A stretch of DNA of 32,367 nt, from NCBI GenBank assembly GCA_037447605.1, contig CM074820.1, forward strand, positions 264,236 through 296,602, given 5' to 3'. The stretch's first letter is position 1, and every line of letters starts with the position of its first letter. The notes beneath the pieces are model-generated. The model had not been told where the DNA came from. It ran no database searches and saw only the letters and a list, made by a program, of their open reading frames with translations. Positions 19,901 through 30,907 of this stretch are shown here, in pieces. Source of the DNA: Zygnema circumcarinatum (taxonomy: Eukaryota > Streptophyta > Zygnematophyceae > Zygnematales > Zygnemataceae). A program made the position numbers and the translations under genes.

Positions 19901-21426
19901 CATGCTTTGAAAATGGGCCTCAAGAGTTTCAAATGGGTCTACTTTTGTTAAGCTCAAACAAGAAAACATTGCAGGGAGTGAAATGATCCATACGTAACGC
20001 AAATAGCGTTCCCATCTGCTGATCTTCCTGAAATATTTGAAGTCCAAACTTAGGATTTGAATGCACAATATGTTAAGAAATTCTATGGTAAAGATTTAGG
20101 AGGAAATAATAATAATGGCTATTGAGAAGCTACTTACAGAGTCCTTAGCTTCGTCCAGGACCCCAAAGTGAGGGGAAAGCCTCCGGAAAATTCATTATCC
20201 CTCAAATCTCTGAAAAAAAAAAAATGGGTGTAAATAAATATTTATGGATCAATATCTCGACCTGTTCCACTGTAAATTGTCCCTTAAAGAGTTATCCAAG
20301 CACATGACTAAAGAAACTATACCCTAATTTCCGTGAGCTCTCAAAGCATGTAAACTTAATGGACTTACAAGTCAGCCAGTTTTGAGAAATTTCCCAAAAC
20401 ATCACCGAGCGTTCCAATGAAACGGTTGCCCTGCAAGTTCCTGAAAAAAAGCCAAAGTTTAAGTTCAAACTTAAAAAACTTAACTTTAACTTAACCTCTG
20501 GAAACTGGGTACAGTTTTGTACTGTGAATCTTCTTAGTTATTGCTGTTCGCTCATATGAGCTCATACAGTAGCTGACATGAGCAACCCATCCATGGATAG
20601 CTTCCTGAACAAACTCCAACTCATACAAGCAGAATAATGCAACCCTCTGCTCTATGGTGATTGCGAACTGCCTGTCCGAGTAAGTTCAGATCATTCCTGA
20701 GACTTCAAAAATTAGGGTTGAAATTTTGAGCTTGGGAAACCTTTAAACTTTTAAACCTACGTAACCCTATAGTTGTGATTACGAACATTGCATACATTTC
20801 AACGTACAGGAAATTGAATGAGTGGCTGCATGCAAGGCAGGCCCTCACAGGTGCTCGATGTTCTTCAACTCCTTCAGTCCTGAAGGATTCCCTCTGAAAT
20901 CATTTCCACTCAAATCCCTGCATCATCATGCACCATATACAATGATATCAACAATAGCGTAGGAAGATTGGGAAAAGAAAGACCCCTTCTTAAGTGAACC
21001 AACAACACATGGGAAAAGCCTAAATATCAGAGAAAGATTGTAAGAAAGTTGAGATTTATAGACCTGAACCAAACCCTAACCAATTTCCGCTTTGAATTGG
21101 TTAATCGAAGAAAGCAGGGATAACAGCCATAGCATACGACCTAATCAGTGTTTGCGAGGGGAGCATTCCAACACATACAAGTGTTTCAAGTTGTTCAAGA
21201 AGCGGAGACTGTTGGAAATAGGTCCATCCAAACCACTGATTTGGGAGCCCAAACTGTAATTATACTTTTTGTTCAGACTGAGATCCCTGCCAAGGAGTAG
21301 AATTACAATAGTTCGTCATTTAGGTGAATAATACAGTCAGGTGTGTTCCTTGTTGAAATCAGAGAATCGACTGAAGCAGTCGCATACACAACGATGTCTG
21401 AAAACTGTACTTTTGACGACACGTTC

Positions 21427-21504
<78 letters not shown>

Positions 21505-22443
21505 GAGGGACGGAGGGGGTACACTTACAAGTGCTGCAGATTCATCAACTTTCCAAGGCTCAGCGGGAGAGAACCGGAAAGGTAGTTATCCCGAAAAGAG
21601 CTGCCGATCCGCGAAAGTATGAACATACAAGCACGCAGAACACAATCGAATTCCAGTTAAATATACGCATCGTTAGTCAAATGTCCAGGGCTTTTCTCGT
21701 ATGTGACATCCAAACATCGACTGATATACCTACGCTATTGAATTCTATTCATAAGCCTTCAGGCTACAAAAAAAGATAAGAGAATCAGGAATGTATGCTT
21801 ATCCTTACAGTATTTGAAGGTTTTCTAAGCTTCCAATCTCCTTTGGTATTCTCCCTTTGAGCTCATGGCCTCCCAATATCCTGCAACATCCCAGAAACTC
21901 CATAGACCTGTCAAGTTCCTTAAACTTTCAATGTAAAAATTACTAGTATTTGAAGCAGTGTACACACGTATTCTGGTGATGTAAAGATATAACCAGGCAC
22001 TGCCTATGTAATTTGAGACCAAAAAGAACAGGCTAAGTGTCGAGTTGAATGAAGAAAATCTCAGAGTGATTCAAGTGAACTTACAGTCTCTTCAGAAATG
22101 TGAGCTCAGTAATATTTTTTGAGACAGTTCCATCCAGAATCCCTTCAGAAGAGGCGTTGAAATTCGGATTCAGCACGTGGCCATCCGGCAGAGTGATTGG
22201 GATACTTGAGAGAAATCTGGAGTCAACTTCACAGATGAAAGGCTTTGACTGCAAGTTAGCCAATACTTGAGCATTCAGAAGGGCAAAAAGGTCACAAAAA
22301 TATGAGCATAAGGCTTCCTGTATTTGGAATATGTTTCAGAATAACCCTAACGTGCAAGCTGATGCTACCTTGTCTTTGTTTTTGAATCTTGAGCAAATAT
22401 GGGACCTTGCAAGACAATAAGATCATCAAATGCACTGAATTTT

Positions 22444-22525
<82 letters not shown>

Positions 22526-23174
22526 TCTTTAAACATATAAAAACTCACTGTACCCAAACAACACTCACAAATAGATTACATTTCCCGACTTGTCGCATGT
22601 AAGACCCAACCAATCGCTGCACTCATTTTTCGACCGCCAAGACGGCAACGGATTCAGCCCTTTCGGCTTCAAGCTCCTCCTGATGGCTTGCAGAATTCCT
22701 GCGAACCAACAGGCAACAGTCGCCAGCACATGCATGTGTGAGTCCATGAGCAATGGCCCCTTCACATGACATTGCACATGTTGCTCGAAAGAATGAAGGG
22801 GATCAACACGACATGACTTGCTCATGCTTTCCGAATAAAAAGTCCTAACAACAATGTCATACTAGAGTTCTCAAAGTACCTCATCCATACATCTATTTTA
22901 TGACCCATCATGCTACATTGCTCACATGCGTTCATGGTGACCCAAAATCATAAACATGCACATGAACATGAACACGAACATGAACATTAACATAAACATG
23001 GACATGAGCAAGCATGAACATGGTGTTGTGTGGCTGTGCAGGATGCAAGTGGCGCTCACTCTGCTGTGTGGAGTTCACATGCGCGCCGGCGGCAGGCGGA
23101 CTCCATAGCAGCGCCATGCACAGCAGGAGCCCGAACGGGTCACGTAGACACCTGGCATGCAGTGGAGACCACAC
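16975..23174 (-). CDS. Secreted LRR protein with C-terminal EGF-like Cys-rich module (paralog B)
   Basis: Eighteen exons on the minus strand: 23174-23060, 22698-22569, 22216-22085, 21880-21809, 21600-21529, 21286-21179, 20917-20849, 20440-20369, 20209-20138, 19821-19750, 19596-19528, 19341-19270, 19068-18997, 18829-18758, 18649-18587, 17992-17930, 17566-17241 and a tentative 17075-16975; 583 aa. Exon order, sizes and phases mirror paralog A, with two additional LRR exons. Signal peptide (FGLLLCMALLW), LRR N-terminal domain (NECSDWLGLTCDKSGN), thirteen LRRs (to about residue 442), eight-Cys region (GNCLLN, CTTFC, CGEHGVC, CECEKGY, FTC). No transmembrane or kinase segment, so likely secreted; ligand unknown. 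The last exon follows a long pyrimidine tract but its 33-residue tail is not Pro-rich like that of A and contains an in-exon AATAAA, so the C-terminus is uncertain. A 10-base N gap lies in one intron and does not touch an exon. Confidence 0.86.
16994..16999 (-). terminator. Candidate polyadenylation signal AATAAA
   Basis: AATAAA on the minus strand inside the tentative last exon of LRR paralog B. Either it is used with a different last exon, or the downstream copy at 16618-16613 is used. Confidence 0.3.
17097..17238 (-). repeat. GA/CT tract forming the last acceptor of paralog B
   Basis: On the minus strand this is a nearly uninterrupted CT tract filling most of the 165-base last intron and ending close to the CTTCAG acceptor at 17076. 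Confidence 0.85.
18010..18535. repeat. Intron with duplicated segments, CTCTCCCCC repeats and an assembly gap
   Basis: Intron of LRR paralog B between exons 15 and 16. A segment with GTAAGTTCTC..GAAGCC and ACACATCTCTTTGTCT..GTTGTCCTC occurs at about 18014-18075 and again at 18147-18235; the TATCTCTGTGTTGCCTCAC segment occurs at about 18111 and again near 18477. Between them lie CTCTCCCCCC decamers and a run of ten Ns at 18420-18429, so the true length is unknown. Confidence 0.85.
19129..19222. repeat. GT/GA microsatellite in intron
   Basis: GTGTGT followed by GAGAGA tract in an intron of LRR paralog B (CT-rich on the coding strand). Confidence 0.85.
21430..21505. repeat. (GA)n microsatellite
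   Basis: About 36 nearly perfect GA units in the intron following exon 5 of LRR paralog B, close to the donor; CT on the coding strand. Confidence 0.95.
22446..22530. repeat. (CT)n microsatellite
   Basis: About 40 CT units in the intron between exons 2 and 3 of LRR paralog B; here the purine strand is the coding strand, unlike most tracts in the window. Confidence 0.95.
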
Positions 23175-23971
23175 GACTAGGCCGAGTTAGCAACATCATA
23201 ACCAATGCTTTCATGCCCAACCTATGTGCGGCCATACACATGTGTACAATGGCTTGTTGGCCATGCACGTGTACAATGGCTTGTTGGCCATGCACGCGTG
23301 AATTTGTACGGTACCCACATTCTATATGCAATCAGTTTCTGTTTCACGGAACAGTATTTTCGCGACCGCATGGGAACGATAGTGATGACGTTGTCAATGA
23401 CGTAAGCAAAATCGCATCCCCGCCCAACATTGTACACTACCATGTGACGAGCCCACAACTGTGCGCTCAATGCTCGCTAGGCATTCGCGCGCTAGGCATT
23501 TGTCCACAACGCTGTGGCCATACCATGTGCATTTCATGCCATGCCCATGCCCATGCCCGCCCGTGGTTTGCATGCCATCATGGCCCGTTGGAGGAAAGCG
23601 AACTCTCTAGAGAGCAAAGGAAAGCAAAACAAAGGCATGTGGGAGTGTGTGAAGGCATGAACACACCTTGCAAATGGCCTGCTCCCCATCTCTGAATCTC
23701 GCTTTTATCCTTCACGCCTCGCCCACAAATTGTTTGCTCTGCAAAGCAATGTCTGGGAAATCAAATCTTTTCATGGTCTGCCCAAGAATATGGGCAAGCA
23801 AGGCAGCGAAAAAAAAATCACATTACGTTTTCGCTGCTAGAAAAAACCCTCATTCACATATTGGGCCGAGTTTTGAGAAATGGGCCCACCAATTTAAGGT
23901 TTTTAACCATAAGCTCTCTCATCTTTCCTCCCGACGTAGCAATATAATTTCTCCGTCAATCATGTCCTAAT
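23175..23971. promoter_or_regulatory. Upstream region of LRR paralog B with a 27-bp duplication
   Basis: Region 5' of paralog B. Two exact tandem copies of a 27-bp unit (GTGTACAATGGC..GGCCATGCAC) lie at 23242-23295, the second overlapping a CACGTG at 23266. GCATGC/CCATGCCCATGC words recur near 23535-23575. No coding region recognised; promoter function is inferred from position only. Confidence 0.4.
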
Positions 23972-24110
23972 CCCTCTCTCTTACTCTCTCTCGCTCTCTC
24001 TCGCTGTTTCTCTCTCCCTCGCTCTTTCTCGCTCTCTCTCTGTCTCTCTGTACTCTCTCTCTCAATCTCTTTCTCACTTTCTTTCTCTCTCTCACTCTAA
24101 CATAGCCCCC
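23972..24110. repeat. CT-rich tract (intergenic)
   Basis: CTCTCTC with TCTTTC and TCGCTC interruptions. Confidence 0.9.
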
Positions 24111-24329
24111 TACTTCCACCATTTTTCGCAAACTTCAACTTAGAAAAGCCTCGCACCTCTCTTTCTCCTTGCTGCTATTGAAGCATCTCACTCTTTCTTT
24201 ACCCCTCTCCCTCCCTACTCTACCCTCTTCCTCTCCTTCAGAAAAACGAAATTCGAGTAATTGGAGTGATGAACAGAAACCCTCACCTGCAGGAATGGAA
24301 GAAAATCTGGCCTACACACTTCAGAATCG

Positions 24330-25290
24330 TAGGGAGGGAGGGAGAAAGTAGGAGGGATCGCGAGAGAGAGAGAGAGGGAGAAAGAAAGGGAGAGCGGAGA
24401 AGGAGGGAGGGGAGAGGCACAGAGTGGGAAAGAATAGTGAGGGACTGAGAGAAGGGAGAGTGCAGGAGAAGAGGGAGAATGGGCGAGAGGAGAAGGGGGG
24501 AGGGGAGAGGCACAGAGTGGGAAAGAAGGGTGAGGGAGTGAGAGAGGGGAGAGTGCAGGAGAAGAGAGAGAATGGGAGAGAGGAAAGGCGTAGAAGAGAG
24601 GGAGAAACAGAGTGTGACAGTAGACGGAAGCAGGAAATATGGCGAGGGAGTGGCGGCACTGAGAGATTAGGAGTAGGAAGCGAATGGGCGAAGGGAGAGG
24701 GAAGGCGAGAGAGGCACAGGGAAGGAGAATGGACGAGGACGATAGATTGGTGGTGGAAATGCAGAAGAGAGAGATAGAATGTGAGTAGGGCGGAAAGAGA
24801 GAATGTGAGAGAGGAGTTGGAGGGAGGGACGGGAAGGTACAGTTGGGAGAGGACAGGGAGGGAGAAAGGGAGGCCACAGAAGTGTGGACGAGAGGAGAGG
24901 GAGAGATGGGAATGGGAGTGAGAGATGTGGAAGGGATAGGGGGGGCACAGATAAGTGGGAGCGGGAGTGGAGAGGGAGAGGAGAGGGAGGGAGAGGCACA
25001 GAGTGGGAGTGGGAGGCGAGGGAGGGAGAGGCACAGAGTGGGAGGAGAGGGAGGGAGAGGCACGCAGTGAGAGTGGGAGGAGAGGGAGGGAGAGGCACAG
25101 AGTGGGGGTGGGAGGAGAGGGAGGGAGAGGCACAGAGTGGGAGTGGGAAGGAGGGAGGGAGAGGCACGGAGTGGGAGTGGGAGGAGAGGGAGGGAGAGGC
25201 ACAGAGTGGGGGTGGGAGGAGAGGGAGGGAGAGGGAGGGAGAGGCACAGAGTGGGAGAGAGGGAGGGAGGGAGAGAGGGCGGGGGAGTCG
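24330..25290. repeat. GA-rich minisatellite (GGGAGGGAGAGGCACAGAGTGG family)
   Basis: Purine-rich sequence with a clear higher-order unit, GGGAGGGAGAGGCACAGAG, repeated at roughly 33- to 56-base spacing from about 24980 to 25255 and in more diverged form at 24405-24560. It gives long Pro/Leu/Ser minus-strand ORFs that are repeat artefacts. Confidence 0.85.
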
Positions 25291-25984
25291 CGGTGTCAAG
25301 TCTCTGGCTTCCGCCGTCAATCCTACATATAATCCGTACGGTACGGTAGCTCGGCTGTTGCCTGTTTCTGCTACCGCGGGGCCATCCGTCCGCTAGCCGT
25401 ACCGTGCCTTCTGGCGAGTAGCGGTATTACCGTACGAATATTTAATTTACCGCGATCGCCTATTTGACTTTACCCTACGGACGTCCTCCTAGAGGACGGT
25501 CTGTGCGGACGCAGGGACCTCCCTCGTCTCGTGGAGTACCAATGTCGTTTTGAGTAACTGTCACTGCCAAGATTAGTGACGTCACTCATTGAAACAAGTT
25601 TTGTTTCTCGGGTTTTTTGGCTTCCATGAAATTGGCCAATAGAATTCATCGATTTAAGAGGGATTTTTGATTTTAAGTGTTTTTATTTTGTTTATTGCCC
25701 AGTAGTAGTAGTTTAGTTTGTAAGATGACGCCATCATTTTTTTCATGACCGACATTTAGGGGCGGACAGTAAGATCCACTTTCGATTTTGCTGTCGGTAG
25801 TTCGCACGTCCGTACTGCGGGACCCACCGTACGGCCGAGCGGCCAGATCTGGAACTGCGGCCGTTTTGATCGCGGGCAGGGAGCCGCCGCACCGACATCC
25901 ATGGATTGGCCGTCGAAAAGTTCCAGTTTCAGTTCCGTTCATTCTGTGAGTGGGCTCCCTGGTTAAATCACAGTTGGAGCACTG
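25291..25984. other. Intergenic region with recurrent GTACGG words
   Basis: No gene recognised. CCGTACGGTACGGTA near 25334 and related CGTACGG words near 25829 resemble words at 6766, 6935 and 12953. They could be remnants of a dispersed element, but I cannot define ends or target-site duplications. Confidence 0.3.
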
Positions 25985-25995
25985 CCAACCGTTGG

Positions 25996-26125
25996 CCATT
26001 GGCCTCCAATGGTTGGGCGCCATTGGCCTCCAATGGTTGGGCGCCATTGGCCTCCAATGGTTGGGCGCCATTGGCCTCCAATGGTTGAGCGCCTTTGGCC
26101 TCCAATGGTTGGGCACCATTGGAAT
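25996..26125. repeat. 24-bp tandem repeat carrying CCAAT boxes
   Basis: Copies of CCATTGGCCTCCAATGGTTG+GGCG at 25996, 26020, 26044, 26068 and 26092 (the last two diverged) plus a partial sixth. Each unit contains ATTGG and CCAAT in inverted orientation, separated by CCT. Further CCAAT motifs continue to about 26311. Confidence 0.9.
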
Positions 26126-26311
26126 GTTAGCAACCGTTTGCAACCAATGGTTGCCACCGTTGGCGACTGGGCCCGACACCAATGAGGAGACCATTGGCAA
26201 TGGTTGGCAACTATTGGCAATGGTTGGTCGGCTCTCCAACCAATGGTTCCGATGCTTCCACCACCTTCCAATGGCCACTCGGCACGTATACAAGGTCGTG
26301 AAATCTCATTG

Positions 26312-26915
26312 GACGATTCGATATATCGCCAAATATCTTAATAGGGATGCAATTTTTAGCAGGGAACCTCATGCTTAGAAAATTTCTGAAAATTTTATTC
26401 CGTACAGTGAAATTCGTACTGTACTGTACTGTACTGCTTTTGTACAACTGTACGAATCCGCGTTTCCAATACCGTACAGTTTTGTGGAGATTTTTGAAAT
26501 ATGATTTTTCTGAGGCTGACTTCCACTTTCAAATTTTTTTTTTTTTTTTAAATTTCCGTTCTGCTTTTCAACGGGTCGATTCACCCCAGCAGGGCCAGCT
26601 GGCTCCTGCTCTGAGAGAGCGACACGTGGCGTTCTATGAGCCATGGCTGCTCCTCCTGCATCTCTCTGTGCGGGAGGGTGTCACGTGTTCTTTGGCTGCG
26701 CCTTCACTCCCCAGATCGCAACGCTAATATTGGATCGAGCCTCATTCCAAGCTTAACTTCAAACCCTAAACCTAATCCTAACCCTAACTCTAACACTAAT
26801 CCTAGTTCTAAATCTCCAACCCTAACCCTAACCCGAACCGTAATGTTACCTTACCCCTGAACTCTGAACTTACTCCTAAGTCATTTCAGGCTTCCTCCTA
26901 ACTTTAGCTCTGAAT

Positions 26916-26992
<77 letters not shown>

Positions 26993-27414
26993 GAGGGAGA
27001 GAGAGAGTGCGAGTGAGGAACTGCTTTTCTCTTCATTTTCATTGTAACGCAAAGCTGTCTCACTCCCTCCAGCTTGAATGTAGCTTGAATCTATCTTCAA
27101 GAGGGCCAAAATGCTACTGCTGAGCTTCTCATTTTGGTCTTTAGCTGACCATATCCCTAACCCCAGCCTTAGCAAATCTCAAACCCTAACTTTAACCCTA
27201 ACTCTAACCTTCACTCTACTGCAACCCGGCCTAACCTTGCCCTTCTTACCTTCTTACCTCCAGTATTAAAACAACCTTAGCATTATCCCCAGCCTTAGTA
27301 AACATCAACCCTAACCCTAATTGTCACTTTACCGCAACCCTAACCTACAGCTAACCCTAATTCTTGTCCTGACATACCGGCCCGACCCACCCCTTTCCCC
27401 CCTTCTCCCTTTCA
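26312..27414. promoter_or_regulatory. Upstream region of the GT64-GT8 gene
   Basis: Contains TACTGTACTGTACTG near 26417, CACGTG at 26623 and 26682, degenerate telomere-like CCTAACCCTAA sequence at 26760-26840 and 27180-27360, and a (GA)n microsatellite at 26918-27008. No coding region recognised. Promoter elements are only inferred. Confidence 0.4.
26918..27008. repeat. (GA)n microsatellite
   Basis: About 44 GA units with few interruptions, upstream of the GT64-GT8 gene. Confidence 0.95.
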
Positions 27415-28449
27415 ATGAGCAGCTTGCCTGGTCCTAAAAACCGCCCTCCCTATTCCATCGAGGCGGGCTCCTCTGCCTATCCCCCCAAATGGCTGCCACC
27501 TGTCCCCAAGTCGCGACCTCGCTCCCGCACTCCCCCTCTCGCTAACTCTCCCGGCACTCCTCCCCGCCCTCCCGCCCACCTTAAAGGAGATTTTAAAAAA
27601 CCGTCATCCACTCGCCCAAGCCGATTCTCCTCATCACGAGGGAGTATCAGGCCCTTCCAAGTACTGCTATTGTTGTTTATGTATGCATTTGTTGTTGCCC
27701 TTATTTGGTACGTGCGAGAGTCAACGGATGACTTGTGGGAAAGCCGGTTCGGGAATGGGGTGGAGAGGATGGGAGAGAGCGCGGAATTAGGGTCTGGTTT
27801 GAATGGAGAGGGAGGAGGGGTTGAAGGGACGGCAGGAGGAGAGGATGGAGTGGTGGAAAGAGGCGGGGAGGGGGATGGGGGAAGGGAGGAGGAGGGGGAA
27901 GGGGAAGAGGTGAGGGGAGTGGAGGAGGGGTTGGCGGAAGAGGAGGAGGTAGCTGTTGTGAAGAAAGGGAGGGGAGGGAGAAATGCGACGGAAAGACTGG
28001 GGGTGGAAGGAAGATTTAAAATATTGGAGATAGAAGGAAAGGGGGATGCGGAAAGGGAGAAGTACTGCAAAAGAGAGAGCGAAGCGAGGCGAGAGGGAGT
28101 GGTAGAGGATATGGTGACTGTGTTATTGAGCTCCTCCGAGTCAGCGTGGGAACCACGGATTTCTTTTTTGGTTCGCCAATTGACTGAGTTACCTTTTGTT
28201 CACTCAGTGCAAGTTTTGTTAGAAGGAGTGGATGGAGAGGGAGGAGTAGGGAACGCGTCTATGAGTGAAAGGTGGGTCGTTTCGCTTCAGAACACTCTTT
28301 TTTTTTTTCATTCAAGGAATCTCTTTTGAATGGAGCGAAGATGGATGCCTTCACCTTTGAACAACTGTTGTCAAATAGTTTCATGGTGGTTTTTAGCAAG
28401 AAATCATTTTCTGAGGAAGGGCAGCTGGCACATGTTTCTTTTTCGGTCG

Positions 28450-28527
<78 letters not shown>

Positions 28528-29908
28528 CCCCCCCCCCCCCTTACGCTGTACATTGCGCTCCTTCTATGGCTGCCCAGGCTTTTGTATTCCGAGCAGAACG
28601 TTAGCGTCTTTCAGTCCAACAGTGGAGACCCCAATTTCCGTTACATTCCACGGAAACTCGTATTAACAGGAGCTGTTCTATGGTGCTACGATGACTTAGT
28701 GGTCGACCCGGAGCTCCTCTCATTCAGCTTTGAAGTTTGGAAAACGAATAGAAAAAGACTTATAGGGATGACGCCTAGAAGCCACGTATACGAATCAGAG
28801 ACTGCCACCTGGCATTATTTTCCGGATACTTATCCTGTTGGGTCTGGAAAGTACTCCCTTGTTGTGGGCTCTCCGTTGATTTTTGATAGCAGTCTCCTTA
28901 CTGAATACACATGCAAAATGCCCAACGGAATTTTGCACTACATAGATGAAATGGGAGACTGTTCAGACTTAGCCCTAAATTTTCTTGCAGCGAATTTAAG
29001 TGGAGAAGGGCCAATCTTGGTTGGGGGAAGAACACCGGCTCATGAAGGAGCCCTTCGGGGTTTGAAGGGTTTAAATTCAGAAATGGAAAAGGGAGGAGGA
29101 ATGGAAATCATGAGAGAAAATTACATTAGGAGGAGGCTGCTAGTGTTGAACAGCAGCGGTAACGGAACTGAAACGGAACATGGACAAGGGAAGGGTAGTG
29201 TGCTATCATGGTTCGATTTAGTATTCAATTGGAACGGGAATTCGAAAGGTCTCCGGCGGAAAAAAAAGGGCTCCTTTTTGCCAAAGCGAGGGTTAGCAGT
29301 TAAGAAGAATCAGAAGAGCAAGAATCAGGAAAGGGTTGACATACCTCAAACCCCTATTGTGAGAGTGAACGAGAGTGAGAAAAATTCTACTTCTGAGAAA
29401 GAGGAGGGCAACAGGATTGTTCAAAAGAAGAGAGTGAGGAAGAGGAGGAGGAGGAGAGTGCAGGAGGAGGTTGAGTTGCGAAGCGAATGTTTGAATCAAT
29501 TTTCGAAATTATGGGATGGAATGCCTCTTAAGTGGAGCATAGGACAGCTGTCGCCACGAGAGGAAAAGAAATCTATGTGCGAACGGAACGGAGAACTGAT
29601 TGCATGTGAAGAGAATCCTTCAGGGAAACTCACTGTTACACGGCGGACCGGCATTAAGGAAAAAGCAGACTCTCCTCCCGCTCAACGATTCGCATACGTT
29701 TTTTTGGTTTTTTCGCCGGAATTGGTAAGGGAAATGGATCTGCCTTCTTTCTTCATTTTTTTTCTCTCCTTTCGTTCAGACTGACAGGAACCCTAAAAGT
29801 CTGTAACCCGGCTATTGAAAGCTCCCTGTACACTTGTTCATCTAAGCAAGTAAGCGAAGAAATAAACAAGTTTTCTTTACATAACCCTTTTCGATCCTAT
29901 CTCTCTGA

Positions 29909-29965
<57 letters not shown>

Positions 29966-30873
29966 CATCCCTCTTTCCCTCCCTTCCCCCCCCAACCACT
30001 CCCTCCCTCCCTCCCTCCATCCCTCTTTCCCTCCCTTCCCTCCCTTCCCTCCCCAACCACTCCCTCCCTCCCTCCATCCATCCCTCTTTCCCTCCCTTCC
30101 CCCCGCAACCACTCCCTCCCTCCCTCCATCCATCCCTCTTTCCCTCCCTCCCCCCCCCCAACCACTCCCTCCCTCCTCTCTCTCTCTCTTACCCACTCTC
30201 TCCCCCACTCTCTCTCCCACTCTCTCCCCCACTCTCTCCCCCCTCCCCTCTCTCTCTCTCTCTCTTTCTCTCTCATTTGAGGCAGCTCAAAGTAGCAGTA
30301 GTGGCTGCCCAATGTCTGCGGTTGACGGGTACACCTCACGATATTCTCCTACTCGCCGGCGGAAATGCGAATTTAAATAATTTGGACCCGGAGGACATTT
30401 TTTTGATCGACCAACACTTCACTTCCATGCGACCCGTTTCCGCTATACGGAATCCGTACACACATAACGCATATGCCAAGCTCCATGCGTGGGCTCTAAC
30501 GGAATACACTCGAGTGGTTTATTTGGACATAGACATTCTCGTCATTGAAAATATCGATGAATTATTTACACATTCGGGCCTTGCTGCCGTTCCTGATGTT
30601 TACGAATCAACAAAGTTTAACGCAGGAGTTATTGTGCTCGAGCCTTCTTTAGCCACTTACAGTCGAATGGTCTTTATGGCGGGAAGCCGAACATCTTATA
30701 ATCGCGATGATCAGGTAAAGTTTCAATTTCATTCAGCTATGGTTTCTGCAATTTTAGGGTTAGAATTAGGGTTAGGTTTTGAGCCTTGCGTTTCAATACA
30801 CTCAATATGGACTCGCGGAAAGCTATCCATTGTCACGTTAAAAGCAGTAGAGAGAAGGGACAGAGAGACAGAC

Positions 30874-30907
<34 letters not shown>

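Noticed and set aside
24215-25320. Minus-strand Pro/Ser/Leu ORFs up to 308 codons and plus-strand Glu/Gly/Arg ORFs
   Set aside because: GA-rich minisatellite artefacts, open in most frames, with no domain.
25673-26293. 206-codon minus-strand ORF with an NHWRPMAP repeat
   Set aside because: The repeated part is the 24-bp CCAAT repeat; other frames across the repeat are also open and no flanking domain is recognised.
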